Of a stretch of DNA of 64,000 nucleotides, positions 36,549-44,311 are shown in pieces. Every line of letters starts with the position of its first letter. Within the stretch, counting starts at the first letter, position 1. A model generated the notes under the pieces. That model did no database searches, was not told the origin of the DNA, and saw only the letters and a list, made by a program, of their open reading frames with translations. The position numbers and the translations under genes were made by a program. This stretch comes from Pseudomonas nabeulensis (GTDB lineage Bacteria; Pseudomonadota; Gammaproteobacteria; Pseudomonadales; Pseudomonadaceae), in contig NZ_QUZT01000011.1 in assembly GCF_004682045.1 (NCBI RefSeq), positions 1 to 64,000 on the forward strand, written 5' to 3'.

Positions 36549-37931
36549 ATGGCTTTGGATCTATTCGTCGTACTCATCTACGCCGCCGGCATGCTCGTGC
36601 TCGGCTACTACGGCATGCGCCGTGCCAAGACCCACGAAGACTACCTGGTGGCCGGTCGCAACCTGGGCCCGTCGCTGTACATGGGCACCATGGCCGCCAC
36701 GGTATTGGGCGGTGCCTCTACCGTCGGTACCGTGCGCCTGGGTTATGTGCATGGCATCTCGGGTTTCTGGCTGTGTGCCGCGCTGGGCGCCGGGATCATT
36801 GCGCTGAACCTGTTCCTGGCCAAGCCGCTGCTCAAGTTGAAGATTTTCACCGTCACCCAGGTCCTGGAAAAACGCTACAACCCCATGGCCCGCCAGGCGA
36901 GCGCGGTGATCATGCTGGCTTACGCGCTGATGATCGGCGTGACGTCGATCCTGGCCATCGGCACCGTGCTGCAAGTGCTGTTCGGCCTGCCGTTCTGGGT
37001 CTCGGTGCTATTGGGCGGTGGCGTGGTGGTGGTGTACTCGACCATCGGTGGCATGTGGTCGCTGACCCTCACCGACATCGTGCAGTTCGTGATCAAGACC
37101 GTCGGCCTGATGTTTATCCTGCTGCCGATCTGCCTGTACCGCGTCGGCGGCTGGGATGAACTGGTGGCCAAGCTGCCTGCGTCGAATTTCAGCTTCACTG
37201 CGATTGGCTGGGACACCATCATCACCTACTTCATGATCTACTTTTTCGGCATCCTGATCGGCCAGGACATCTGGCAGCGAGTGTTCACGGCGCGTGACGA
37301 AAAGGTCGCCAAGCACGCCGGCACATTCGCGGGTTTCTATTGCATTCTCTACGGCCTGGCCTGTGCGTTGATCGGCATGGCCGCCCATGTGCTGATCCCG
37401 GACCTGGATAACGTCAACAACGCGTTTGCCGCCATCGTCAAAGTCTCGCTGCCGGACGGCATCCGTGGCCTGGTGATCGCCGCCGCACTGGCCGCGATGA
37501 TGTCCACCGCCAGCGCCGGCTTGCTCGCCGCCTCCACCGTATTGACCGAAGACCTGCTGCCGCGCCTGCGAGGTGGCAAGCAGTCGAGCCTGGCGATCAA
37601 CCGCTTGTTCACGATGTTGACCGGTATCGCCGTGCTGGGTATCGCGCTGGTGGTCAACGATGTGATCAGTGCGCTGACGCTGGCGTACAACCTGTTGGTG
37701 GGCGGCATGTTGATCCCCCTGATCGGCGCGATTTTCTGGAAACGTGCCACCACATCCGGGGCGATTACCTCGATGACGTTGGGTTTTGTGACGGCATTGG
37801 TGTTTATGCTCAAGGATGGGTTGGATGCGAATACGCCGATCTACTACAGCCTGGCGATCGGGTTGGTCAGTTTTGTGCTGGTGAGTGTGCTGTCGCGCAA
37901 GCCTGGGGCGGTGGGAGCTCAGGCGGTGTGA
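36549..37931 (+). CDS. Sodium:solute symporter
   Basis: SSS-family protein of 460 residues with about thirteen helices. Recognisable segments are LGASTVGTV-like GGASTVGTVRLGYVHGISGFW near helix 2, and GIRGLVIAAALAAMMSTASAGLLAASTV, the conserved sodium-binding region. It is the last gene of the gbu unit, 20 bases after the permease. It may import a guanidino compound, GABA or another carboxylate; the exact substrate cannot be read. A strong terminator follows. Confidence 0.92.
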   Translation: MALDLFVVLIYAAGMLVLGYYGMRRAKTHEDYLVAGRNLGPSLYMGTMAATVLGGASTVGTVRLGYVHGISGFWLCAALGAGIIALNLFLAKPLLKLKIFTVTQVLEKRYNPMARQASAVIMLAYALMIGVTSILAIGTVLQVLFGLPFWVSVLLGGGVVVVYSTIGGMWSLTLTDIVQFVIKTVGLMFILLPICLYRVGGWDELVAKLPASNFSFTAIGWDTIITYFMIYFFGILIGQDIWQRVFTARDEKVAKHAGTFAGFYCILYGLACALIGMAAHVLIPDLDNVNNAFAAIVKVSLPDGIRGLVIAAALAAMMSTASAGLLAASTVLTEDLLPRLRGGKQSSLAINRLFTMLTGIAVLGIALVVNDVISALTLAYNLLVGGMLIPLIGAIFWKRATTSGAITSMTLGFVTALVFMLKDGLDANTPIYYSLAIGLVSFVLVSVLSRKPGAVGAQAV

Positions 37932-37963
37932 TGTGTAACGGGGTTTAGAGCGGTTTCTTCAGC

Positions 37964-37998
37964 GGGCGCGACGTCTGATGTCGCGCCCGTTTTTTTTA
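37964..37998 (+). terminator. Intrinsic terminator of the gbu unit
   Basis: Stem GGGCGCGAC / GTCGCGCCC with a seven-base loop, followed by GTTTTTTTT. The T-run overlaps the stop codon of the convergent gene. Confidence 0.92.
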
Positions 37999-39492
37999 AT
38001 TTGCCAGGGTGAGTTCCTGGATCAGGGACGCCCATACCAAGCCCCGCGTTGCGTCGCCAACGTGCGCTACGCCAGCCACGATTCGGTGGTAAGCGCCGCG
38101 ATAGACTATCGAAATTTCATCCTCTTCCTGCGTGATGGCAACTACGACGTGGTCTCTGCTCAGCTCGGCAATTTGGGTCGGACTCGGGCATTGGGGCAGA
38201 AAATGTACGCCGGAACGCTCTAAAAGCGCCTCCAAGCGACTCACATCAATCCTGCCGGCTTCCGCGGCACGCTCCAACGATGGGTTGTCCATCACCAGTT
38301 TTTCACACAACTCGTCACCTGCACGATTGCATTCAACGGACAGGCGCTGATTTTCGGGAAACAGGTGTTCACAATAGGTCGGCGCTGCTGTCATCGATTG
38401 AGTTACGCCATAAACCGTGACCTGATAATTCGCCAAACGCAGCATCACCGCCTGGAACAACCCGTTGATACCGCTGCCGATAACCGACACCCGCGGCGCG
38501 TCGGCGCCTGCAGGCTCCGTGGGGATCGTCAATGAGTGTGCAAGTTTGCGCCGGACCAGCCCGCGCAAGGCCATCAAGCTCAGTTGCACCGAGACGGCGT
38601 AGTCAAGGTCGCTGTTGCAGGCTTCGGTGGTGGCCGCCTGGCTGGTCAGCGTTGCCGGTCTGCGCCACGCGTCGGTACTGCAACCGAGCATTTGTGTGCG
38701 CAGCCGAAAGGCCTCCAGCGTGGCGGGGCCGTAATCCAGAATAAGCTGGATGCCGTCGGCCGCCGCCATCACCTGCAACGCGTCATCGCTGAAGACATCA
38801 GGCTTGGACACGCAGACCAGACGCGCGTGTTTGCGCAAACACTGAATGAGGGAGCGATCGATGCGATGAGCAGACTCCTCATTGAGGGACACACAGATGG
38901 CAACCGCATCAGCCTCTTCCAGCGCTTGCGGCCAATCCGCGACAAACGCCACTCTGGCGTCGCAATCCGTTGCTTGACCGGATCGAGCAAGCACCTTGAT
39001 TTGAACTGTCGGATCTCGCTCAAGTAACAACTTGACCAGCGCTTTACCCACGTTGCCGTATCCCAACACACAGACTTCCCCTGGGATGGAACCATCGGAG
39101 AGTGTCAGCCAGTGCGCGATATAGGCGGCGACATGCGGCGCGTTGATACCGGGTGTATTGACCACTCGAATATGGCTGGATGCGCACAGGTCCAGTCGCA
39201 CCTTATCCAGGCTTGTCCCTCGACGCAGCAAACTGAGGTCTCCAAAGGGGTGGGATGTGCGCCATTGTTCAATGATGTCGGCATCGATGGCCTGGTCTCC
39301 GATAATCATCGTGGAGGGCCGCAGAAGGGCGATCTGTAGGAGTAGCGCTTGCTTGGTCAGTGTCGGCGAGAGAAATACGACGTTGCTGGGAGCGTCGGTC
39401 TTCCAGGCGCTCGACACCGGTGCGATATGCAGGATGGGTTCGGTTGTAGCGATGAGTGACGCGGTGACTGGCGGAACTGAGCAGAGCTTCAT
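37996..39492 (-). CDS. Two-domain dinucleotide-binding protein, unknown function
   Basis: Protein of 498 residues joining two different Rossmann-type halves. The N-terminal half (about 35-315) resembles D-2-hydroxyacid dehydrogenases: RGTSLDKVRLDLCASSHIRV, VNTPG at 111-115, the NAD motif CVLGYGNVGKAL (141-152), and a strand at ADAVAICVSLNEESAHRI. The usual catalytic Arg of the TARGG loop is missing (VSKPD). The C-terminal half (about 334-498) begins with an FAD-type fold, VSVIGSGINGLFQA (337-349), and ends VGDATRGLVWASLIQEL, as in FAD-dependent oxidoreductases. I know no named family with this arrangement. It is convergent with the gbu symporter and stands alone. Confidence 0.75.
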   Translation of the reverse strand: MKLCSVPPVTASLIATTEPILHIAPVSSAWKTDAPSNVVFLSPTLTKQALLLQIALLRPSTMIIGDQAIDADIIEQWRTSHPFGDLSLLRRGTSLDKVRLDLCASSHIRVVNTPGINAPHVAAYIAHWLTLSDGSIPGEVCVLGYGNVGKALVKLLLERDPTVQIKVLARSGQATDCDARVAFVADWPQALEEADAVAICVSLNEESAHRIDRSLIQCLRKHARLVCVSKPDVFSDDALQVMAAADGIQLILDYGPATLEAFRLRTQMLGCSTDAWRRPATLTSQAATTEACNSDLDYAVSVQLSLMALRGLVRRKLAHSLTIPTEPAGADAPRVSVIGSGINGLFQAVMLRLANYQVTVYGVTQSMTAAPTYCEHLFPENQRLSVECNRAGDELCEKLVMDNPSLERAAEAGRIDVSRLEALLERSGVHFLPQCPSPTQIAELSRDHVVVAITQEEDEISIVYRGAYHRIVAGVAHVGDATRGLVWASLIQELTLAN

Positions 39493-39827
39493 CGTTTTGT
39501 CTCCAACAATTGCGAAGTTGGGGCACTACGAAGCTGAACCTACTTTTATCTTTAAAATTTAATAAGCCAGGCGCGTCTGATGGGCAGGTAGTCCGATTCC
39601 GATAGTTGAACACCGAGGATTGAGAGGGGGATCGGATGGCCCGCGACGTTATTTGTGTGTTGCACAAAACTAATGTGGGAGCGGGCTTGCTGTGGCGAGG
39701 GAGCGTGCTCCCGTTCGACAGCGTAGCTGGAGCCAGCTTTTTAGGGGCGCTTCGCACCCCAGCGCAAGCAAGCTTGCTCGCCACAGCAAGCCCGCACACA
39801 CTTTTTTAATTCGGCTTTGAGCTTGGA
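39493..39827. other. Upstream region of the two-domain gene, 335 bases
   Basis: Contains an A/T-rich leader next to the gene start (39530-39560) and a composite REP element (39673-39804). No coding frame of its own. Confidence 0.5.
39673..39804. repeat. Nested (composite) REP element
   Basis: An outer inverted pair (ATGTGGGAGCGGGCTTGCTG ... CAGCAAGCCCGCACACA) encloses a complete inner pair of the GGCGAGGGAGC...GCTTGCTCGCC type (about 39690-39785). It looks like one REP element inserted into another. Confidence 0.8.
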
Positions 39828-39950
39828 TTATCTGCGCCGTGGCCGACGCTGCTCATCATCCGTACGAATCGGCACCGGTTGCAGCGGCGGCTCGATCAAG
39901 CCCAATGCAACGCCGAGGTCATGGAGCCAGTTCTGGATTTTCTCTTTCAT
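39828..39950 (-). CDS. PA1414-family 40-residue protein
   Basis: Short frame of 40 residues starting MKEKIQNWLHDLGVALGL, then a Pro-rich middle (IEPPLQPVP) and a basic, Arg-rich end (RRPRRR). GGGGG lies about 7 bases before the ATG. It sits next to the LysR gene equivalent to PA1413, as PA1414 does in P. aeruginosa. From memory, that locus was later recognised as the oxygen-responsive small RNA SicX, so the RNA may matter more than the peptide. The frame is conserved enough in my recollection of the family to call it translated. Confidence 0.7.
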   Translation of the reverse strand: MKEKIQNWLHDLGVALGLIEPPLQPVPIRTDDEQRRPRRR

Positions 39951-40094
39951 GGTGTCGCCCCCTTTGAGGGTAATGCTGGTAGGCGCAAGTTCTGTCGCCG
40001 TTTCCTACAGTGATAGTAGCCCTAAGTCCTACGTAATGCTTGAACGAAACCACAACGAACTATTACTGAATCCATCAAAATCCTGACGGATCGT

Positions 40095-40988
40095 TCAAGC
40101 AATTGCGCGGGTGTCTTGCACAGCCTCGGCCTTGCCCGCTTGCTGCAGATCGATCCATGCGTTGAGGTTAGCGCCGAGCATACCCTTTCGCCACATCAGC
40201 CAGGTGGTCGCAGTGGCAAAAGGCCCTGTCAGCGGATGAACGGACACGCCATCCTTGCCCGGCAGGCTGTCGAGCATGGATTCGGACATCAACGCCACAC
40301 CGGAACCGGCGATCACACAGGCCAGCATGCCCTGATAGGACTCAATCTCAATCGCCCTCCCCATCGCCACCCGTTCGTGGGAAAACCAGGTTTCCAGGCG
40401 CGTGCGATAAGCGCAACTGCGCCGAAAGGTGAATACCGCCCGCCCCGCTACATCCTGCGGCCCATGTACCGGCGGATGATCCGCTTCGCAAATCAGCACC
40501 AGGCGCTCTTCACACAGCGGCACGCCGTCCAGCGTAGCGATGGTCAACGGGCCATCCACCAACGCCGCATCCAAGCGCCCCGTGATCAGCCCTTCCAATA
40601 GCTCCCCGCTGGGCGCCGACTGCACCTGCAAATTCACCATCGGATAAGCCTTGTGATAACGCGCTAACAGCTTGGGCAAATGAATTGCCGCCGTGCTGTA
40701 CATGCTGCCCAGCACAAAGTCGCCCGCCGGCTGCCCTCCCTGGACGGCGCCGTGAGCTTCGTCATGCAGCGCCAGCAGACGCGTGCTGTAGTCCAACAAC
40801 ACTTTGCCCGCAGGAGAAAGCTGCAAGCGCTGACGCTCACGCACAAACAGCTCAACGCCCAGTTGCTCTTCCATCTGCTTGAGCCGTGTCGACAGGTTCG
40901 ACGGCACGCGATGCAGGCGCTCGGCCGCACGAGTGATGGAGCCCTCTTCCGCCACGGCCTGGAAAATGCGCAATTGACTGAACTCCAT
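40095..40988 (-). CDS. LysR-family regulator (PA1413-like)
   Basis: LysR-type regulator of 297 residues. The HTH is near the N-terminus (about 2-60; EEGSITRAAERLHRVPSNLSTRLKQME), followed by a periplasmic-binding-like effector domain. It is divergent from the YbfB-type MFS gene across a 104-base A/T-rich gap and probably controls it. GAAAGG precedes the ATG at 40988. The HTH variant RVPSNLSTRLKQ is shared with GcvA/ArgP-unlike efflux regulators such as YhjC/PtxR-type proteins; ligand unknown. Confidence 0.87.
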   Translation of the reverse strand: MEFSQLRIFQAVAEEGSITRAAERLHRVPSNLSTRLKQMEEQLGVELFVRERQRLQLSPAGKVLLDYSTRLLALHDEAHGAVQGGQPAGDFVLGSMYSTAAIHLPKLLARYHKAYPMVNLQVQSAPSGELLEGLITGRLDAALVDGPLTIATLDGVPLCEERLVLICEADHPPVHGPQDVAGRAVFTFRRSCAYRTRLETWFSHERVAMGRAIEIESYQGMLACVIAGSGVALMSESMLDSLPGKDGVSVHPLTGPFATATTWLMWRKGMLGANLNAWIDLQQAGKAEAVQDTRAIA

Positions 40989-41092
40989 ACCTTTCTCCAA
41001 AACTGAACAAGTTACTCACTATTATTCATTTTTACAGAAAGTCAATGGGGTTTAGCCTGAGGGTCAATCGCTGTCTTGCAGGAAACCTGAAC

Positions 41093-42271
41093 ATGTCACC
41101 GTTGATCCGTTTACTCGCCAGCTTTATCGCCTTGATGATGGCCATGGGCATTGGCCGTTTCGCCCTCACCCCGCAGATGCCACATTTGCTCAGCGAAGGG
41201 CAGATCGACTTGACGGGCGCAGGCCTGATCGCCGCCGCCAACTACCTGGGCTACTTCGTCGGCGCGGTGGATTCGATTTTTGCGCGCAGCCACCACCATG
41301 TGAGTGGCCGCCTGTATGGCGGTTTGTGGATGTGCGTACTGCTGACGCTGGCGTCGTACTGGGCCCACGGGTTCTGGCCGCATCTGTTACTGCGCTTTGG
41401 CACCGGGGTCGCCAGTGCCTGGGCGTTGGTGATGATTACCAGCCTGAGCCAGCCACTGGCGATTAAAGCGGGGCGTCCGCGCCTGGGGGCCTTGGTCTTT
41501 GCGGGGCCGGGATTGGGGATTTTGCTGACGGGGTTGCTGGCGTTGGGCTCAAACCTGCTGGGGCAAAACTCCGCCACGTTGTGGATGGTGTATGGCGTGG
41601 TGGCCTTGGTGATGTTGCTGGCTATCCTGCCGTTTCTGCCTAAGCCCAGCGTCACCGCCGCCGCCGAGACGCGTGCCGACAGCAATCAAAGCATCGCGCA
41701 CCTTGGCTGGATCTATTTTCTGTACGGCTTGGGTTACATCATTCCGGCGACGTTTCTGTCGCAGATGGCCACTGCGCAGTTCAAGGGGGCCTGGCAGGCT
41801 GATCTGTTCTGGCCATGCTTCGGCCTGGCCGCTGCCTTGGGCGTGGTGGCGGCAAGCCTGCGTCGTAAAGATCCGAACACCACGCGCGACTGGTTGATCA
41901 CCACGTTGTGGCTGCAAGCGATCGGGGTGTTCGCCTGCTTGCTAGGCAATGGCTGGGGCCTGGCGCTGGGGGTGTTGCTGTGTGGTGGGCCGTTCCTGGC
42001 GTGCATGCAGTTGGTAATGGCACGCCTGCGGGAAATCGCGCCCCACGGCTACCAGCGCGGCACCGGAATACTGACGGCCAGTTTTGCCATCGGCCAGTTG
42101 AGCGGGCCGTTGCTGGCGTCGATCAGCAGTCATCTAAGCGGTGGGCTGCACCCGGCGTTGGTGGTCGCCGGCAGCGGCTTGCTGCTGGCTGGCCTGGTAG
42201 TCAGCCGACACTCGGTCAGCGCTGAGCGCGCCTTGCGCATGCATAACCCACCGTGCAGCACGCCGCGGTAA
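41093..42271 (+). CDS. YbfB/YjiJ-family MFS transporter
   Basis: Protein of 392 residues with twelve membrane helices. The N-terminus MMAMGIGRFALTPQMPHLL is the signature of the YbfB/YjiJ (PF06779) family, and GTGVASAWALVM lies in helix 4. Substrate unknown; the divergent LysR gene suggests inducible export. AGGAAA lies 7 bases before the ATG at 41093. The last 56 bases overlap, tail to tail, the 3' end of the DUF2177 gene. Confidence 0.88.
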   Translation: MSPLIRLLASFIALMMAMGIGRFALTPQMPHLLSEGQIDLTGAGLIAAANYLGYFVGAVDSIFARSHHHVSGRLYGGLWMCVLLTLASYWAHGFWPHLLLRFGTGVASAWALVMITSLSQPLAIKAGRPRLGALVFAGPGLGILLTGLLALGSNLLGQNSATLWMVYGVVALVMLLAILPFLPKPSVTAAAETRADSNQSIAHLGWIYFLYGLGYIIPATFLSQMATAQFKGAWQADLFWPCFGLAAALGVVAASLRRKDPNTTRDWLITTLWLQAIGVFACLLGNGWGLALGVLLCGGPFLACMQLVMARLREIAPHGYQRGTGILTASFAIGQLSGPLLASISSHLSGGLHPALVVAGSGLLLAGLVVSRHSVSAERALRMHNPPCSTPR

Positions 42272-42614
42272 GCACGGTGCCCCAGGCCATGTCCATCACG
42301 GCCAAACCGGCAGACCAACCCTGCAACGTGGCCCAATTGCTCAGGTCATAGGTGCCGTAGGCAACCAAGCCGAGCAAGGCGCCCAGCCGAGCGGCGCGTT
42401 GCCAAGTGCTGCTGGGCAACACGACAAACACCACGCAACCCAGAACGTACAGCAAGTAGAAGAGCACTGCGGGCAACAGGCGTGGCTGATCAAGCATCAG
42501 CGAGCCCAGCAGGGATTTGTAGGTCGGCCCCATGAGGACGCCGAGCCACAGGCCGTCCAGCACCAGGAAGGCGAGCAGGGTGCCGAGGTAGGCGAAGAGG
42601 TTTTTTTTTGACAT
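42216..42614 (-). CDS. DUF2177 family membrane protein
   Basis: Protein of 132 residues with four predicted helices (about 6-24, 44-63, 72-92, 102-125). The segments LDGLWLGVLMGPTYKSLLGSL and YGTYDLSNWATLQGW are the DUF2177 hallmarks. Function unknown. I chose the ATG at 42614, since upstream the frame enters a REP-like repeat. Its 3' end overlaps the convergent MFS gene by 56 bases, so two proteins are read from both strands there. Confidence 0.88.
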   Translation of the reverse strand: MSKKNLFAYLGTLLAFLVLDGLWLGVLMGPTYKSLLGSLMLDQPRLLPAVLFYLLYVLGCVVFVVLPSSTWQRAARLGALLGLVAYGTYDLSNWATLQGWSAGLAVMDMAWGTVLTAACCTVGYACARRAQR

Positions 42615-42641
42615 CACGCGCCTCTGTAGGAAACGACTTAT

Positions 42642-42736
42642 CGTGGCGAGGGAGCTTGCTCCCGCTGGGCTGCGTAGCGGCCCCACATTTTTGGGAGCGC
42701 TTCGCACTCCAGCGGGAGCAAGCTCCCTCACCACAA
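42642..42736. repeat. Second-type inverted REP
   Basis: CGTGGCGAGGGAGCTTGCTC on the left and AGCAAGCTCCCTCACCACAA on the right, with GGGCTGCGTAGCGGCCCC between them. Same family as 36396 and the inner part of 39673. It lies between the DUF2177 and cvfB genes. Confidence 0.88.
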
Positions 42737-42766
42737 CACGCCCGTTCCTACAGAGACGGAGGTCAA

Positions 42767-43603
42767 TCAGCTTAGTTCAATGCGATCCGCGTGAATCACA
42801 ATCTGGCCTTGCTTATAGAGGGCACCAATGGCCTTCTTGAAGTTGCCCTTGCTCACACCGAACAAGTTGCTGATCACCGCCGGGTCACTCTTGTCACTGA
42901 CCGGCAAGGTGCCGTTGTTTTCACGCAACTTGGCGAGGATCTTCGAATTCAGGCTGGAGGCTGCTTCCTGGCCGACCGGTTGCAGGCTCAGGCTGATGTT
43001 GCCATCGGCACGAATCTCTTTGATAAAGCCTTTCTCTTGCTTCCCCGGACGCAGGAACTTGAACACTTCGTTCTTGTGGATCAGGCCCCAGTGCTTGTTA
43101 TTGATGATCGCCTTGAAGCCCATGTCCGTGGCCTCGGCCACCAGCAGGTCGACTTCCTGGCCCACTTGGTAGTTGGCCGGCGTCTTGTCCAGGTAGCGGT
43201 CCAGACGTGCGGTCGCGGTGATGCGCTTGGTGTGCTTGTCGAGGTAGACGTGCACCACGCAGTATTCACCGGCCGTCATCTGACGCTTTTCTTCCGAATA
43301 CGGCAGCAACAGATCTTTTGGCAAACCCCAATCGAGGAATACACCAATGCTGTTGACTTCCACGACTTTCAAACTGGCAAATTCGCCTACTTGAACTTTC
43401 GGCTTTTCGGTCGTGGCGATAAGTTTGTCATCACTGTCCAGGTAAATGAAAACGTTAAGCCAGTCTTCATCTTCACTGGGAATATCTTTGGGGATATACC
43501 GATTAGGCAAGAGGATCTCACCGTCTTGCGCACCGTCCAGGTACAAACCAAAGTTAGTGTGTTTAACCACTTGCAAGCTGTTGTAGCGCCCGACTAAAGC
43601 CAT
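42767..43603 (-). CDS. CvfB-family S1-like RNA-binding protein
   Basis: Protein of 278 residues with several S1/OB-type RNA-binding modules (about 8-60, 68-130, 140-210) and a C-terminal winged helix (GTLPVSDKSDPAVISNLFGVSKGNFKKAIGALYKQGQI). The module NTNFGLYLDGAQDGEILLP and GVFLDWGLPKDLLLPYSEE are typical of CvfB/YitL. CvfB in Staphylococcus and Streptococcus influences virulence gene expression by RNA binding. Here it stands alone, with its own promoter region upstream. Confidence 0.92.
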   Translation of the reverse strand: MALVGRYNSLQVVKHTNFGLYLDGAQDGEILLPNRYIPKDIPSEDEDWLNVFIYLDSDDKLIATTEKPKVQVGEFASLKVVEVNSIGVFLDWGLPKDLLLPYSEEKRQMTAGEYCVVHVYLDKHTKRITATARLDRYLDKTPANYQVGQEVDLLVAEATDMGFKAIINNKHWGLIHKNEVFKFLRPGKQEKGFIKEIRADGNISLSLQPVGQEAASSLNSKILAKLRENNGTLPVSDKSDPAVISNLFGVSKGNFKKAIGALYKQGQIVIHADRIELS

Positions 43604-43925
43604 TTTCGATACCCTCGTTACGTGGGCGGCATTCTACCCGAGTTGCGCTGCCCACGCGCGCGCACCTGAAAAATCGCGGGGTTGCGTGGCGTTCCAGTGG
43701 CACCGCCCCGCTCGTCCGATCAATCGGCTGAATTTTGCGCCGACGCCAGCAGCCGTTTTCCCAGTGGTTACGAGTTAAAACAGTAAGTTAGGGGCTTATT
43801 TCAAAGATAAACTTCGGTTATTTTCAGGCCCCGCTTTTATTCTCAGGGGATATTTGCCAAGCAATTGTCAAGTATTTCCTGTACGATGCCTGGCCAAGTT
43901 AATTTTCTACAGGTTAGTGGCCGCC
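43604..43925. other. Divergent intergenic region, 322 bases
   Basis: Control region between cvfB and the 59-residue gene. GCGGGG (43675-43680) and CCGCCCCGC (about 43702-43711) could pair around a 20-base loop. The right part (43780-43870) is A/T-rich and likely holds the promoter of the 59-residue gene. No coding frame. Confidence 0.45.
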
Positions 43926-44105
43926 ATGCGCGTAAAAGCATCCAACAGCAAAGCAAAGCCAGCTCCCGCCGTTGAAACCAGCGAATCGATCAACAGCCAG
44001 ATTGCTGCATTCCTCAAGTCCGGCGGTGAAATCCAGCAAATTGCCAAGGGCGTCAGCGGCCAGACTTTCGGCCCGTCCAAGCAGATCAGCCTGGGTAAGA
44101 AGTAA
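43926..44105 (+). CDS. Small conserved protein, 59 residues
   Basis: Basic protein of 59 residues. A flexible N-terminus (KASNSKAKPAPAV) is followed by a short helix IAAFLKSGGEIQQIAKGVSG and the end GPSKQISLGKK. The FLxxGGxIxxI pattern resembles the C-terminal part of the RNA-polymerase-binding regulator SutA (FLARGGKVQEV), although the acidic N-terminus of SutA is absent. The start at 43926 is preferred to the longer frame. A nine-base-stem hairpin follows the stop. Function unknown; the likeness to SutA is only a motif-level inference. Confidence 0.75.
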   Translation: MRVKASNSKAKPAPAVETSESINSQIAAFLKSGGEIQQIAKGVSGQTFGPSKQISLGKK

Positions 44106-44130
44106 TACCGCGCAACACACCTGGTCCCTA

Positions 44131-44152
44131 AGCGCCTTGCCCTCAAGGCGCT
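44131..44152. terminator. Terminator-like hairpin, no T-run
   Basis: Perfect stem AGCGCCTTG / CAAGGCGCT with loop CCCT, 25 bases after the 59-residue gene. No T-tract follows, so it may protect the 3' end instead of terminating. Confidence 0.5.
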
Positions 44153-44256
44153 AGGACTAGAGCCCGAAACACCCTCCCAACACATTCATCTTTGTGCCAA
44201 TCGACGAACGGGCCTCATCTCCCGGCATTCGCCGGTATGCTTGCACACGTCTAGAA

Positions 44257-44276
44257 CGGGCATCTGCCCGGTTTTC
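44257..44276 (+). terminator. Intrinsic terminator candidate
   Basis: CGGGCATCTGCCCGGTTTTC: stem GGGC/GCCC (or longer) with a T-run. It lies 36 bases before the TorF-type porin start and would isolate it from upstream transcription. Confidence 0.55.
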
Positions 44277-44311
44277 TCCGTCAGCACTCCTCGCTTTTCA
44301 TGGAGTGAAGC

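Noticed and set aside
40036..40084. Possible Anr box upstream of the PA1414-like gene
   Set aside because: Only one half (TTGAT) is present; the other half does not match ATCAA at the four-base spacing.
39817..40086. Plus-strand frame of 89 codons over the PA1414-like gene
   Set aside because: No ribosome site and unnatural composition; the minus-strand 40-residue frame has a ribosome site and the right neighbour.
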